Positions 51,983-63,008 of a DNA stretch of 64,000 bases are shown one piece after another. The stretch comes from Hydractinia symbiolongicarpus (Eukaryota > Cnidaria > Hydrozoa > Anthoathecata > Hydractiniidae): assembly GCF_029227915.1 (NCBI RefSeq), contig NC_079886.1, positions 21,614,501 through 21,678,500 on the forward strand, in the 5' to 3' direction. Made by a program: the position numbers and the translations under genes. Numbering within the stretch: position 1 is the stretch's first letter; every line of letters starts with the position of its first letter. The notes beneath the pieces were generated by a model. It ran no database searches and was not told the origin of the DNA. It worked only from the letters and a program-made list of their open reading frames with translations.

Positions 51983-54900
51983 ATGCCTACACATCGCGCA
52001 AAAGGGGGTCACAAACCCTCAGATGAAAGGTATGTTTATCTAGATTTCTTGTTTTCAAAATAAGAGGAATAAAGAGAATACTGAAAACTGAGTTGGGGAT
52101 GAAAGAAAAACATAAGAATTGTCAACAGAAAAACAAGTATACTCCAAAAAGAGACATTATAGAACATTGTAAATTAAATCAGTTAATTAAGAAGGGATTA
52201 AAAAGTTGCTTATTTGGCCACTGTTTGTACTACTACCAATAACATATATACTAATTTTTTACAGGATATACTAAATTATGTCCTGGGAAAATAAGATGTT
52301 CTTTCCATCAAATTTTCTATAGCTGGGTTAAAACAAGTTAGTATTGTCAGCAAGACAATTTAAAACTCCAATATATCCTCAAATTTCCGAAAAACATTGC
52401 TGTGCCTCTTCAAGAAGGGATTAAAAAGTTGCTTATTTGGCCACTGTTTGTACTACTACCAATAACATATATACTAATTTTTTACAGGATATACTAAATT
52501 ATGTCCTGGGAAAATAAGATGTTCTTTCCATCAAATTTTCTATAGCTGGGTTAAAACAAGTTAGTATTGTCAGCAAGACAATTTAAAACTCCAATATATC
52601 CTCAACTTTCCGAAAAACATTGCTGTGCCACTTTAAAAAATCAAGAACAAATTGACCAAAATTAAAAAAATAATTTATCAAGATCCTATAATAAATAAAT
52701 AATTCTATTCCAATTTGGACTTAAATAGTTTATAATATTGATTGCTAGGTACCCAAAATTATTATGTGATTTAAATTTGGTGAAGAAGACCTACGTAAAA
52801 TTTAAATCATACAATAATTTGTAACTTTTATGGGCTTGCTATATGTAGCTTTCTGTAAGAGTTTGTAAATTATTGATAAATTGTGACTCACATTTTTTTC
52901 ATTGTATTATCATAGTGTATCAAAGGATTCTAAGTTTTTGGATAAAGTGGTGGATTTGCTAAGCATTCCAGCGAAAAAGTACAAGGTATGTAATATGTGA
53001 TGTTTATAGGAAAATTGACCACTTCTATTTTGAGGGTGTATCAATTCATATTTTCAAAACAGTTGAATTTTGTATAAGGGATTTTCAAAAATAGGAATTT
53101 TGTATTTTTAAAAATATGAATTTTGCATTTTTAAAATATGAATTTCGTACTTTCAGAAATAGGAAATACGTTCCTATTTTTTAAAAATTTGTGTATTTGT
53201 TTCAGATACGCATATTTTTAAAAATAGGAAATACGATTTTCTTTTTTTTTAATGGTAGAAAAGTATAAAATTTGTATTTTCTATTTTAAAAAATATGAAA
53301 TTTCTGAATCTCCTATTTTAAAAATACGAATAAGGAAGTGGTCGGTTTTCCAAAAAACATCACAAATATCAATTTTAACAGAAATATGAAATTATAATTT
53401 AGAGTGAATTGGATAATGCATCTCCTTCTAAGAATAATCAATCAATCAATAGGTCATCGCAAGTTACTTTCCACTATGAATCGAAACTACTGCGTCAGTT
53501 TTGGTATGTATAGTGATGTTTATTTTTTGCTTTTTTTTATAGCCAATCTCCAATTTTATTGGCTTCAAGAAAGGACATATACACAATAAAAATCAAAAGT
53601 TACTTAGCAGTTTCTCAAAATTACCTAATTTTTGAAGAAAAATGTTTTAGGAGCCTGGATTTTACATCCAATTTTAATTGAAAAGAAATTGATTTTATTG
53701 CAGTAGATAAACATATACACAAAATAACTTGCTTGAAATACTAAGCGGCTTAGAAATTCTTTAATACAGGCATATGACATAGTGGTTATTTATATACCAT
53801 ATATGTGACACTTCAAAAACAAAACATGAAATCATCCTCTCTATTTCATCTCTTTCATCTCCATCATCATTTCTCCTCAACTTCAACCCAAAAAACAGAA
53901 GAATCAGGGAATTTATCTTTCTTAATCTACGCAACTCTTTTCTGCATATGTGAAAGGTAAAAAAAACACCCAGTGCTATTTCATTGACTTGGTTGGGTAA
54001 AGGAAAACAAAGATATTTTTAAGTCTAGCCTTAATTCAAATTCACACTGTTTTTAGTTTGTTCAGAGGGATGAGTATTCATTGAAAAATGTTCAGCATTT
54101 ACTTATTATATATTATTACTTGCTAATTCTTATTTTCTTAGGTCAAAATACAAAGATGAAAGGTGTTTCAGTCAATTACCTGATGTGGAAAAGTTTCTTA
54201 AAGTATATACAAAATTTTATTCCTGTACTTATTTGATAGGAGACAAACTGCAATTATATTATTTACAATCGTTAAAAATCCAAACTATTTTATTTCACGA
54301 AATTGTAAAATATTTTTTTCGTCCTCATAATTCCAGTTACTCCAATATTTTATTTAAGAAAATTAGGATAATTTTGTTATATTCATTTAGATACTTCGAG
54401 ATTTAATAAAGACGCGCCTGCGTAACAGGTAATTTGCTATTGGTAGCAAATTAAATGAAATCAAGTTCTTGACAGAAGGGTCTATGTACAATTCAAATTG
54501 TGCTCTTTGTTATTCTATTTTAGTTATTGGAATGAAAATGCTACTTTAGAAAATTTCTATCGCTTGTTTCAATGTCTACGTGTATTATTACGAGATCAGA
54601 ACTTTCAGGTACTTGAATTTAAAAGGGAGTTATTATAAATTACTGATGTTATAGAAAAAAATAGAAATGCTTTATTTTGGTCTTATGCACATAATCATGT
54701 TATTGTTTAAAGGAGAACTAACAATTGATTGCGTAAAATATTCATTATAGTGTGAATATGAACTGTGTATTTTTTTATATTTGTGAGCTTTGGTTCTCGA
54801 GATATTCAAAGTCAAAGTAGTCGACAGTGTCGATGAGGCCTTTCAGTAGATTACTAACTTGTGTAACGTAATTTCGTGGGGATGTAACCAAGCGCATTCT

Positions 54901-56579
54901 GAATGAAAGAAGCCATGAAATTCTAAACAGAAAAAGTATCTCCTGTCATTGTCTGAAGTAATTTTTTTATCATGTTTTAAAAAAAATATCTTTTGCAGAA
55001 TATAACAATGTTTCACTGTCATAAATATAGTTTTAGACATGAGTTTATCACTGGAAAATCATAAGTATTACATGTATTCGAATTTATTATGAAATTTTGT
55101 GTTATTTGTTGTATTAAATCATCTTAAAAGACGACAGGTGCTTTAATTTGCTAGTTCTGAAAACAAAAGTTCAAACGATTATGTGCAATGAAGTGTACTA
55201 GAAGTGATTTTGTGAAAGCAAAGCAAAACAAAAACAGTCTCCAAGTTTTTATTTCTTTACCTGGTTTTTCCGTTAGTTCTCCTTTAAGGGCAGCATTTAT
55301 TATTTTGTGTTCCAATTGCATTTTGAAAGAAAGTGTTTGATATACTATTTCAATTTCTGTATATAATATTATGATTGTAATGAAAAAAACATTTTCTGTT
55401 TGTAACAAAAAGTAGCAATATGAACAGAAAAAGCACGCTACAATTATTTTGACATCTAGTTTTACTATTTTCCCATGTGTGTAATTTCTAAACATTGTGA
55501 CTTAATATGTTATAAAACCCTGTTATGTTTGGCATGTTTAATTATTTTTTCTTTGTCTTAAGCAAGGTTTTGATCTATCTGTCTGCATGTTAGAACCATT
55601 AGGCAATCATTTTTTTCTTTAGAATGAGCTTCATGCTTTAGATGGTTTTCCTGTCATAGCGAAGGTTAACAAAGTTTTTTTATTTTAATTTATTATACAA
55701 GTAAAACATAATTAAAATAGCTTGTTTTTTTTTCAGAATTTACATTTGTTCAGTAAAAATCATATGAGTTATAACAGTGATGAATTAGTGACAGACACTT
55801 TGAAAGAAATCACCAGTAAGTATCTTCAAAATTATTTTCTTTAGATGTTATAACCTGTTAAAATATCCACTTTTTTAGTGAGGCAAAAAATCAGAGAGAT
55901 GTATTTTGTAAATGTCAATGAGCTGTCTGTGTATTAGATTTCATTGCTGACGTCATCAAGTTTTTTAAAATCATTTTCATTCTTCTTCATCCTAAGTCGA
56001 TTATTCTTTTCAACTAAAGAGACTGGCTCTTATGATAATAATTGTGTTTGTGACAGGCAAAGCAAATTATATTTTCTACAATAGCCCATGTAAAACATTT
56101 TATAAAACTTCTATTTACACCACGTTTTCATTGGGTTAAAACAAGTCACATGATAAAGTAAATTAGCTAAAAATACATTAAAATGACCTGTTTGTATAGA
56201 TGTCAATGCTGACATCAAGTTTTTTAATATCATTCTCATTCTTCTTCATCCTAAGTCGATTTTTTGTTTCGACTAAACAGACTAGCTCTTATGATAATAA
56301 TTGTTTCTGTGGCAGGCAAAGTGAATTATATTTTCTAAAATAGGCCATGTAAAAGATTTTATAAACTTGGACTATGCCAATTAGTTCAAATTACTTTTAA
56401 ACGTTTCAGTGTTATGGTGGTTGATGGCTAAAGAATTTAATGTGTGTATGTTCTTGTGATTATAATTTTTACTGACTGAATTCAGTGGATTTTTAATATA
56501 TTCTCATTTAGATATATGTCAAAAATTATCTGCAGAAACTCATCAACGAATGATAGTAGTAAATCATGGAATACATGAG
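51983..56579 (+). CDS. NEK10-like gene, N-terminal armadillo region, 9 exons, 3' part not in window
   Basis: Exons: 51983-52029, 52916-52985, 53403-53503, 54142-54202, 54391-54428, 54524-54608, 55623-55664, 55737-55815, 56512-56579. Every junction is GT-AG and in phase, giving 197 codons with no stop. The protein starts MPTHRAKGGHKPSDE and contains FWSKYKDERCFSQLPDVEKF, RNSYWNENATLENFYRLFQC, LRVLLRDQNFQ, NELHALDGFPVIAK, DTLKEITNICQKLSAETHQR and ends VVNHGIHE before a GT donor. This order matches my recollection of the NEK10 N-terminal region (YKNERNF, VLICLRLLMRD, LHSLGGIENLA, FQKLAAVKDQRE), which precedes armadillo repeats and a NIMA-related kinase domain. Neither later repeats nor kinase exons are seen to the right; two minus-strand genes lie there. 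It is either a gene with a very long intron or a truncated copy. Confidence 0.7.
52191..52636. repeat. 223-bp tandem duplication in NEK10-like intron 1
   Basis: Sequence from gaagggattaaaaagttgct (52191) repeats from 52414 with about two mismatches over the unit. The high identity indicates a recent duplication. It includes a ttttttacag acceptor-like site in each copy, but no exon. Confidence 0.95.
54711..55283. mobile_element. TTAA-flanked MITE, 573 bp, in NEK10-like intron 6
   Basis: TTAA lies directly outside both ends (54707-54710 and 55284-55287). Exact 12-base inverted ends, aggagaactaac and gttagttctcct, bound the unit. The interior has no transposase. TTAA choice fits piggyBac or Kolobok elements; which one cannot be told from this copy. 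Confidence 0.8.
55917..56368. repeat. Two diverged copies of a ~190-bp repeat in NEK10-like intron 8
   Basis: Copy 1 (about 55917-56108) and copy 2 (about 56183-56368) share cattcttcttcatcctaagt, tcttatgataataattgt, ggcaggcaaag and attatattttctacaata with scattered changes. Direct orientation, 266 bases apart. Confidence 0.85.
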
Positions 56580-56770
56580 GTTTGATTTTTAGTCAAAAAA
56601 TGTTTGTTTGTTTTTTTATTTATATTTACATATCGAAAAATATTGGCTAATAAGAAGGTAATGTCACCTTTTAACTATATAATATAACAGTTCCTGTAGT
56701 AAATACTTTAAAGCTGATTTTGTAACTTTCAAATAACTTAATATATTATTTTCTATGTTTGTGTAACAAG

Positions 56771-58764
56771 TTAGTCTTTGCTTACTTCTGCAAACATATA
56801 TTTAAATGTTTCTGGAGAAGTTTTTTTATGTATATCAGTACTCTGTACACTTTCTGACAACACAGAATCTGTTTTGGAGTTCACAGAATAAGGTACTTCC
56901 TCGTATATATCACATCTTGGTTCTAATTCATTATAAGTTGGTTCAATTTCTCTATATTCAGGTTCAACCTCTTCATATATCGGTTGTTCTTGTCTCTGTG
57001 ATCCTTGATTTAGTTCTAGAGGCTTATAAAATGATTTGCAATGCTGATATTTTTCATCAAGCTCTTTGTATATTTGATTACTGTCATCTGTTATTTCGAC
57101 ACCGGTTTCTATAGAACTGTCGGGTGGTAATCGCTGCTTGACCTGTAATTAAATAAAAGAATTAATGAGAAAATTCAAAATAAAAATTAAAAAATACATT
57201 TTACATAGAGATATATCAGGAGCTATTTTTAATCATTACCAAATTCTTATTCTGAATTACTGATAAAGCTCCACCCAGACTCACTATTGTAACCCCCACA
57301 AACTCCCTGCTTGCGAAGTTCTTCAACAAAAAAAAACGATTTATATGTCACTGGTATGGAATAACACTATAAACTCTAATTTTATTAAAAAATTTCTTCG
57401 AGTAAATAGAATTTACTCAAAGAAATTTTTGGCAACTTGTTGAGACATTCCTGTTATTCAGCTCTCAACAAGTCATAAATTTCTATAATACAATATAATG
57501 CAGAAAAAAGTCATAAACTGACGTTTTTTATACATTATAACGTCTACATTGGTGATGACTATGAAAGATTAAAAAATTGTAATGTCATACCCTTTCTTCG
57601 TCATTTATGGTAAATTTCTTTGATCTGCAAAAAAAATGTAAAATTATCTACCAGAAACTTGACAAAAAACAAACATGAAGTAGCTCTATGACAAGAAAGA
57701 GAAAAGAAGAAAGAGAATTTTAAGGGAACCTACCTTCTCTTAGATATAAATACTGCAACTAAAATGATAACAATCACCATAATAGCAAGAGAAAGTCCAC
57801 AAGTGAGCCAAATAAACATCCATATGTTGGTTTTTTCACCTGTGGCTTTCTTAGATGGCTCAGTATCTACTATGATGTCACCCTGCAATGTGTTGTTCTG
57901 TAATGGATCTAAAGATGATTGTAAATATAAAGAGTTAAATTATGAAAATAAACAAATAAAAATAAAAACAGTAGAGTGAGAGAAAAACAAATGATTAAAA
58001 TATTTTTATTGTAAACTTATCATACGTAATCTATTTCCAAGAAAAGCTATTGTGAGACAGGTTGTGGTTAAGTCATTGCACTTTAAGGATATGCGAATAA
58101 GAAGACCTTCCCATTTTCTCTCTCCATAGTTGATCTAAAAAATACATTATGAGGAATTTAGGCATAGCATTGTACACATTTCTTGTAGAGTTGTTATGGT
58201 ACAAAATTTTCATTGACTAAAGTTATCAAAATACTCTTACATAAAGGAGGTTATTGCTTTCTATTTTGAAAAGAGAGTGAATTGTTTTGTTCCATTTCTT
58301 AACCCAATCGCCATTCTTCGTTGTTACGTTATAGTCCCATATTTCTATAACTTCAATTGCTCTTGTATTGCACGGAAGTGTTATATTTTCTTTTTTTGTT
58401 GCATTTATTATATTAATTCCAAATGGGCAACCTAAGAATGTAAAAAGACAATTTAAAAACCTTGGCAAACCTTAACAAGACATTATAATCCAAAGCATAC
58501 ATAAATAGACTTATAAAACATACCTGTAACTGATGGTACATTTTTATTGTGGATGCAGCTTGGCAATGAATTATTTCGTGAAAAGAATGTGTTAAACTCG
58601 AAATTACATTTACATTCACCTAAACCTGTGTCGTGACTGTTTGATTGTCGCTGGCATGGCAAACCATTGTATGTGTCTAATAATACTTGTCTTGATATGT
58701 TTAGCATACAAAGTCCCTCCAAATTATACTTTGCTAGTGTTATTAAAATTATTAGGTATTTCAT
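56771..58764 (-). CDS. Single-pass membrane protein with tyrosine-motif signalling tail, 6 exons
   Basis: Exons in coding order: 58524-58764, 58241-58431, 58026-58134, 57734-57908, 57591-57624, 56771-57142; phases join, 373 residues. N-terminal signal peptide (MKYLIILITLAKYN), a cysteine-containing ectodomain of about 190 residues with several N-x-S/T sites that I cannot assign to a family, one membrane span at about 209-235 (IWMFIWLTCGLSLAIMVIVI), a basic stop-transfer SKRRSKK, then a tail rich in Tyr-x-x-hydrophobic motifs: Y275KEL, Y289KPL, Y306EEV, Y313REI, Y320NEL, Y330EEV. Y320/Y330 have ITAM-like spacing. Such motifs recruit SH2-domain proteins once phosphorylated; a receptor role is inference. 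A paralogue with the same exon phases lies 4.2 kb away on the same strand. Confidence 0.75.
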
Positions 58765-61614
58765 TGTGCCTTCAAGTACCTTGAAGTTGAATAAATATAA
58801 TATGCTTATTTTTTAATTTCCAATCTTCAAGTTTGCATATGTCTTGTTCACAGTCATCTATTTTGAAAGTGGCAATTATGTTATGTAATAGGTCTTTGGA
58901 AGTTAATTAAGTCAATCAATTAGATTTAATTATCATTTGTGCTCTGTTATAAAACGAACTATGCATTGGTGTAGGAAAGAAAACAAGGAAAGATCAGAAT
59001 TTCCTGTAAACATTAACAGCAAAAGGGGAAATTTATATTTTACACAACATTTCCATTTTTTGCTGACCTACCACCTCTATTTTGAATCAAAGTAATTGTT
59101 TAGTAATTGGTCTTCTTGACAGATCTTTTTTTGTTCTAATGTTCACCTTAGTATGTGTTCACAAGTGATTGATGGGTAATTAATTGACAGGCAAGAATAG
59201 TATAGATATAATTGGGTTTTTTAAACAACTTGATCGGTGTCATTCTTGTTTAATGTTATGGCAAGATATCATAATTCATTTTTCACAACCTGTATTAATT
59301 TGAGATGTCTTACTTTGTTTTTAGAAGTGGATGTGATAAGGTTATGTAAGATAGTTAGAGCAAATTAAGTTTGCCACTGTATACTTTCCTTTCCTTATCA
59401 CTTACAAATAAGTTCAAATATTTCTACACAAAAAAACAAAAATTAATTTTTGCCATTGATATTTTATGAAGCAAGAAACAAAAAAAAACAATAAAGGTTA
59501 GGTGTTGTACTGATGTCTCATCACTTGTTAGAAACAGGGATACTTAAGTAAATAAAATTAAATACCTTATAATTTTCTATTTGACACATTCAACTTTTAG
59601 TTTTTGTATATATTTAGGTATTTTTAAAGTTATATTTTTAAATTTCCCCTGTTCTTGAAATTGTTCTTAAGTGTATAAAAAAGGTCAAAAGAGGTATAGA
59701 TTTGTTTTCAGTTTTGTAAACATTCATTTTACTGTTTTCTATTACCATCTTTGAGAAGTGAAAATGTTAACATTAAAAATAATGTTAAAAAGTCAATCTG
59801 AGATGTTCTATTGTGCATAACAAAAAATCATCTGCTACACAAAATTACAACCACTTAGATTCTGTTGTCTTAAGATAAATGTTTAAATGAACAGTCATTA
59901 TTTTTTCTTTACCTGCTCTTGCATAATATTGCATTCTTTTTCCTAACCAACAATAGTACTGAACATAACTATGTTTTTTTTAAAAAAGGATATAAACACA
60001 TCATTTTATTGATTGCTGTTTTTTATTAGTTGTTCCAAATTATAACATTACTTTAGTATAATTCCTTGAATCATTGGTGCACCCCCAAGAAGTAGAAAAA
60101 CAACAGTTTATCTTGTCTGGGTCTTTTTAAATTTACGTGTACAGGAAGGACATGGTGATTGAGACAAGGAAAGTTAATTTTAGCAACAGTCCATACCATC
60201 TCCCATTACGTTTATCTAAAATGGGAAGTAATTAATTGGATTAATTGATACTCACTGACAACTACACTAGTGAAAACCTCAATACATTTCAACGTTGTTG
60301 TTGGAATTTTAGCATTACACTCCATATTTCTGGAGGCAAATAACTTGACAACTCATGTGTAAACCATAATTTTATCTTGTGTGCTTAACTACAGTCAAGT
60401 TAGAACTAAAATTGGTCCAACTTCTATAGGCGTAGTCAATGTAATGATTTACAATTTGTTGTTAACATCAGTAAAACCCCAAATATCTCCTTTATTAATC
60501 TTGTGTAATCCTAGCCACTGTTTTGGTCAAATTTTTAATTTTTTTAAGCTCATTCTGTTAAAGTTCAGGACTGGGCAGCAAAAGTTAAATGTAAGCAAGA
60601 TGATGTAAAACTGATTTTTGGAGTGTTCTATAAGTTAAGGTTTTAACCATTAAAAGCTCTAGAAAGTCTGATTTCTAAAAATGGTAAAACTTTTGATGGG
60701 ACATCCCTGGAAAGAAATTTAACTGCAAGGAACCTAAAATAAGCTAATTTCGTAAAGATTAGTATCAGGCAGCAAAAGAACACTTTAAAGAAAAGAGTTT
60801 ATTCCTGAAATAAATCAAATGCGGTCTTAACCATTAAAAGCCCTGGTATGGCTTATTTTTGAAAAAGCTAGCACTTCAGACTAGATGCTCTCAGTGCAGG
60901 CAAACCCTTTAACAATGTTTGCAAAGTTTTCCTTTCTGAGACATTTCTGATAATTGATTTAAATTTAAACTTTATTGGCTACAGTTTTGTTTTGAAACAT
61001 AACTTTTTTTTTGCTAGAAGGTTGCCACTAAATCATAAAAATTAGATCTTCTCAAATATTTTGCTGCCCTTTCATTTTATTTTTCAAATACCATATTTAC
61101 TCTAGTATAAGACTGGTCTTCTATTACTTGAAGACACCTCTCTGCTATAATTAGGAGGAGGCTAGTAATAATTTATTTCTAGAATAAGGTTTATAAGGTG
61201 AAATGAAATTAAAAAAAATCGATATCACATATCACATTTCGGGTAACTTGTACTTTCACTTTCTAAAAATAAAAATTTTTACTCAATATCTATGTTAACA
61301 ATTAAAAAAGATTTTATTGGCTCAATGATTCTGCAATTTATCGTATTATAGGTAAAATAGCTCTTTCACTTAATTAAAATTGTAATTTCCTACCTCTGTT
61401 CCCAAGTCAATGATGCTACAAATCAACAGCCTAAATTATACTGTTTTTAATATAAGATGGGTCTACTATTAGTATTTGAGTGGGTCTTTTATCTATACAA
61501 CAGACCTCTATGAGGGGGCTCCAATTAGAAGTGGGTCTAGTATTTGAGGGGTCTCTTATTAAAAGAAATACAGTAACTTTTTATTCCTACATTTTATATG
61601 ACAACAATGTAATC
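58765..61614. other. Intergenic stretch between the two receptor genes; no gene seen
   Basis: No NEK10-type kinase or armadillo exon was recognised here on the plus strand. Doubled phrases (ccattaaaagctctagaaag near 60648 and ccattaaaagccctggtatg near 60830) and ataagactggtcttctatta-type phrases (61108 onward, 61450 onward) mark old repeats. Confidence 0.5.
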
Positions 61615-61706
61615 ATATGTTTGTCATCTCTAAGGACTGATAAATTATATCTCTTTAATAATATGTTTGTCATGTCTAAGGACTGATAAATTATATCTCT
61701 TTAATA
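61615..61706. repeat. 46-bp tandem duplication
   Basis: atatgtttgtcatctctaag at 61615 repeats at 61661 with one change, each unit ending tatatctctttaata. It runs directly into the Helitron-like units. Confidence 0.85.
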
Positions 61707-62186
61707 ATAGCCGTATTTTGTCTGTGTGTCCGGGAGAGCCGCGTCCCGTAACGGAATCACGAAATTTTTATAATGCGCACCAATACCAAATGCAATATAT
61801 TTTTGTCCACTTTGTTGCAACAGGTGAATTTAAAGGAAGGGCGAACCTGTGGATTTTTCCACGGGCTAACGACTATCTCTTTAATAATAGCCGTTGTCTG
61901 TCTGTCTGTGTGTCCGCGAAAGCTGTGTCCCGTAACGGAAACACGAAATTTTTGAAATGCGCATCAATACCAAATGGGATAAATTTCTGTCCACTTTGTT
62001 GCAATGGGTTAATTTAGAGGACGGGTGACCCCGTGGATTTTTCCACGGGCTAACGACTAGTCTATATTATAATACCCATATGCGTCTGTCTGTCACGCAA
62101 AATGGTAACCGCAGTAGCGAGAAACATGAAATGTAGTTAATAAAGGATGGGTGAACCCGTGGATTTATCCACAGGTGACCGACTAG
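61697..62186 (+). mobile_element. Tandem Helitron-like non-autonomous units
   Basis: Three consecutive units end in the same structure: a hairpin cccgtggatttttccacggg (or a close variant), then ctaacgac, with the second and third followed by ctag. Ends are near 61874, at 62060 and at 62186. The third unit, 62061-62186, starts tctatattataatacccata directly after the ctag of the second. TC at the start, a GC hairpin about ten bases from a CTAG end, and head-to-tail insertion next to an existing end are Helitron marks. Units 1 and 2 share gtcccgtaacgga, cacgaaattttt and tgtccactttgttgcaa. No Rep/helicase is present. Confidence 0.7.
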
Positions 62187-63008
62187 TCTACTTGATTACT
62201 GCAAGTTGCATTGAACAGCTTTCATGACATTTAAAAAAAGGAGCCTGGTTAACAAAACATGGAATGGTTTTTACATCTTTTTTCATTTAAGGCAATTGTG
62301 AACATTTCTTATAAGTGTTAAATGATTTATATTTGTGGAATCAGAAACTGTATAGGTGAACAATATTTACTATAAGTCAAAACAGAAAAAAATGAAAACA
62401 GGGTTTCTTGTACAGGAAGATATATTTGGATAAAAAACACACAATCCTTTACTACAACATGTAAATTGTTGAATGTAATTTTACCTTAAATATTTTAGAA
62501 ATATCTGATTCATTTTTTATCACTCCTTAGAGGTGTACATTTGGGTTCTGAGTTAGGCCCTGTACACTTTATTACACTGCTACATTCTGTTTTACCTTCA
62601 TAAAACGCAAATACATATATTAACAATAATCTTTATTGAATTTTCTGTAAGGCTGTGTAAGAGAATTGAAAGTTAAAGTGGTTGAAGTTGGTAACAGTTG
62701 GAGGTGAGGGAGATGTGCGCTTATTAAATTGTTTCTCATAATTCACTTCCCTGGTAAAGTTTTTAGTGGGATTTAATTAAATGTTATTTTGTACAGTATG
62801 GTAATTATGATGAAAAACAGCAATAAGTAATAATGTTAGATTGTCACATTTGCATCATATTTTAAATATGTATATAATGTAAAAACTGAATATTTTCTCT
62901 GTAAATCTATTTAAGTAGATACTCTTAATTTTATTAATGTATTTCTTTTATAAACATATAATACAAATTGCTATTGATCCAAAAAAAGTGTAGCAGAGGT
63001 AAGGCGAA
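62187..63008. other. Non-coding stretch, likely 3' flank of the second receptor gene
   Basis: No gene recognised. AT-rich, directly after the stop of the minus-strand gene at 63009. Confidence 0.45.

Noticed and set aside
53820-53952. Possible extra NEK10-like exon (cccaaaaaacag ... gtgaaag/gtaaaa)
   Set aside because: It would create a stop in the required phase, and flanking exons join in phase without it.
54185-54406. 73-codon open frame after KFLK in the NEK10-like gene
   Set aside because: It is intron read-through: the donor at 54203 and the small exon at 54391-54428 restore the family-like sequence.
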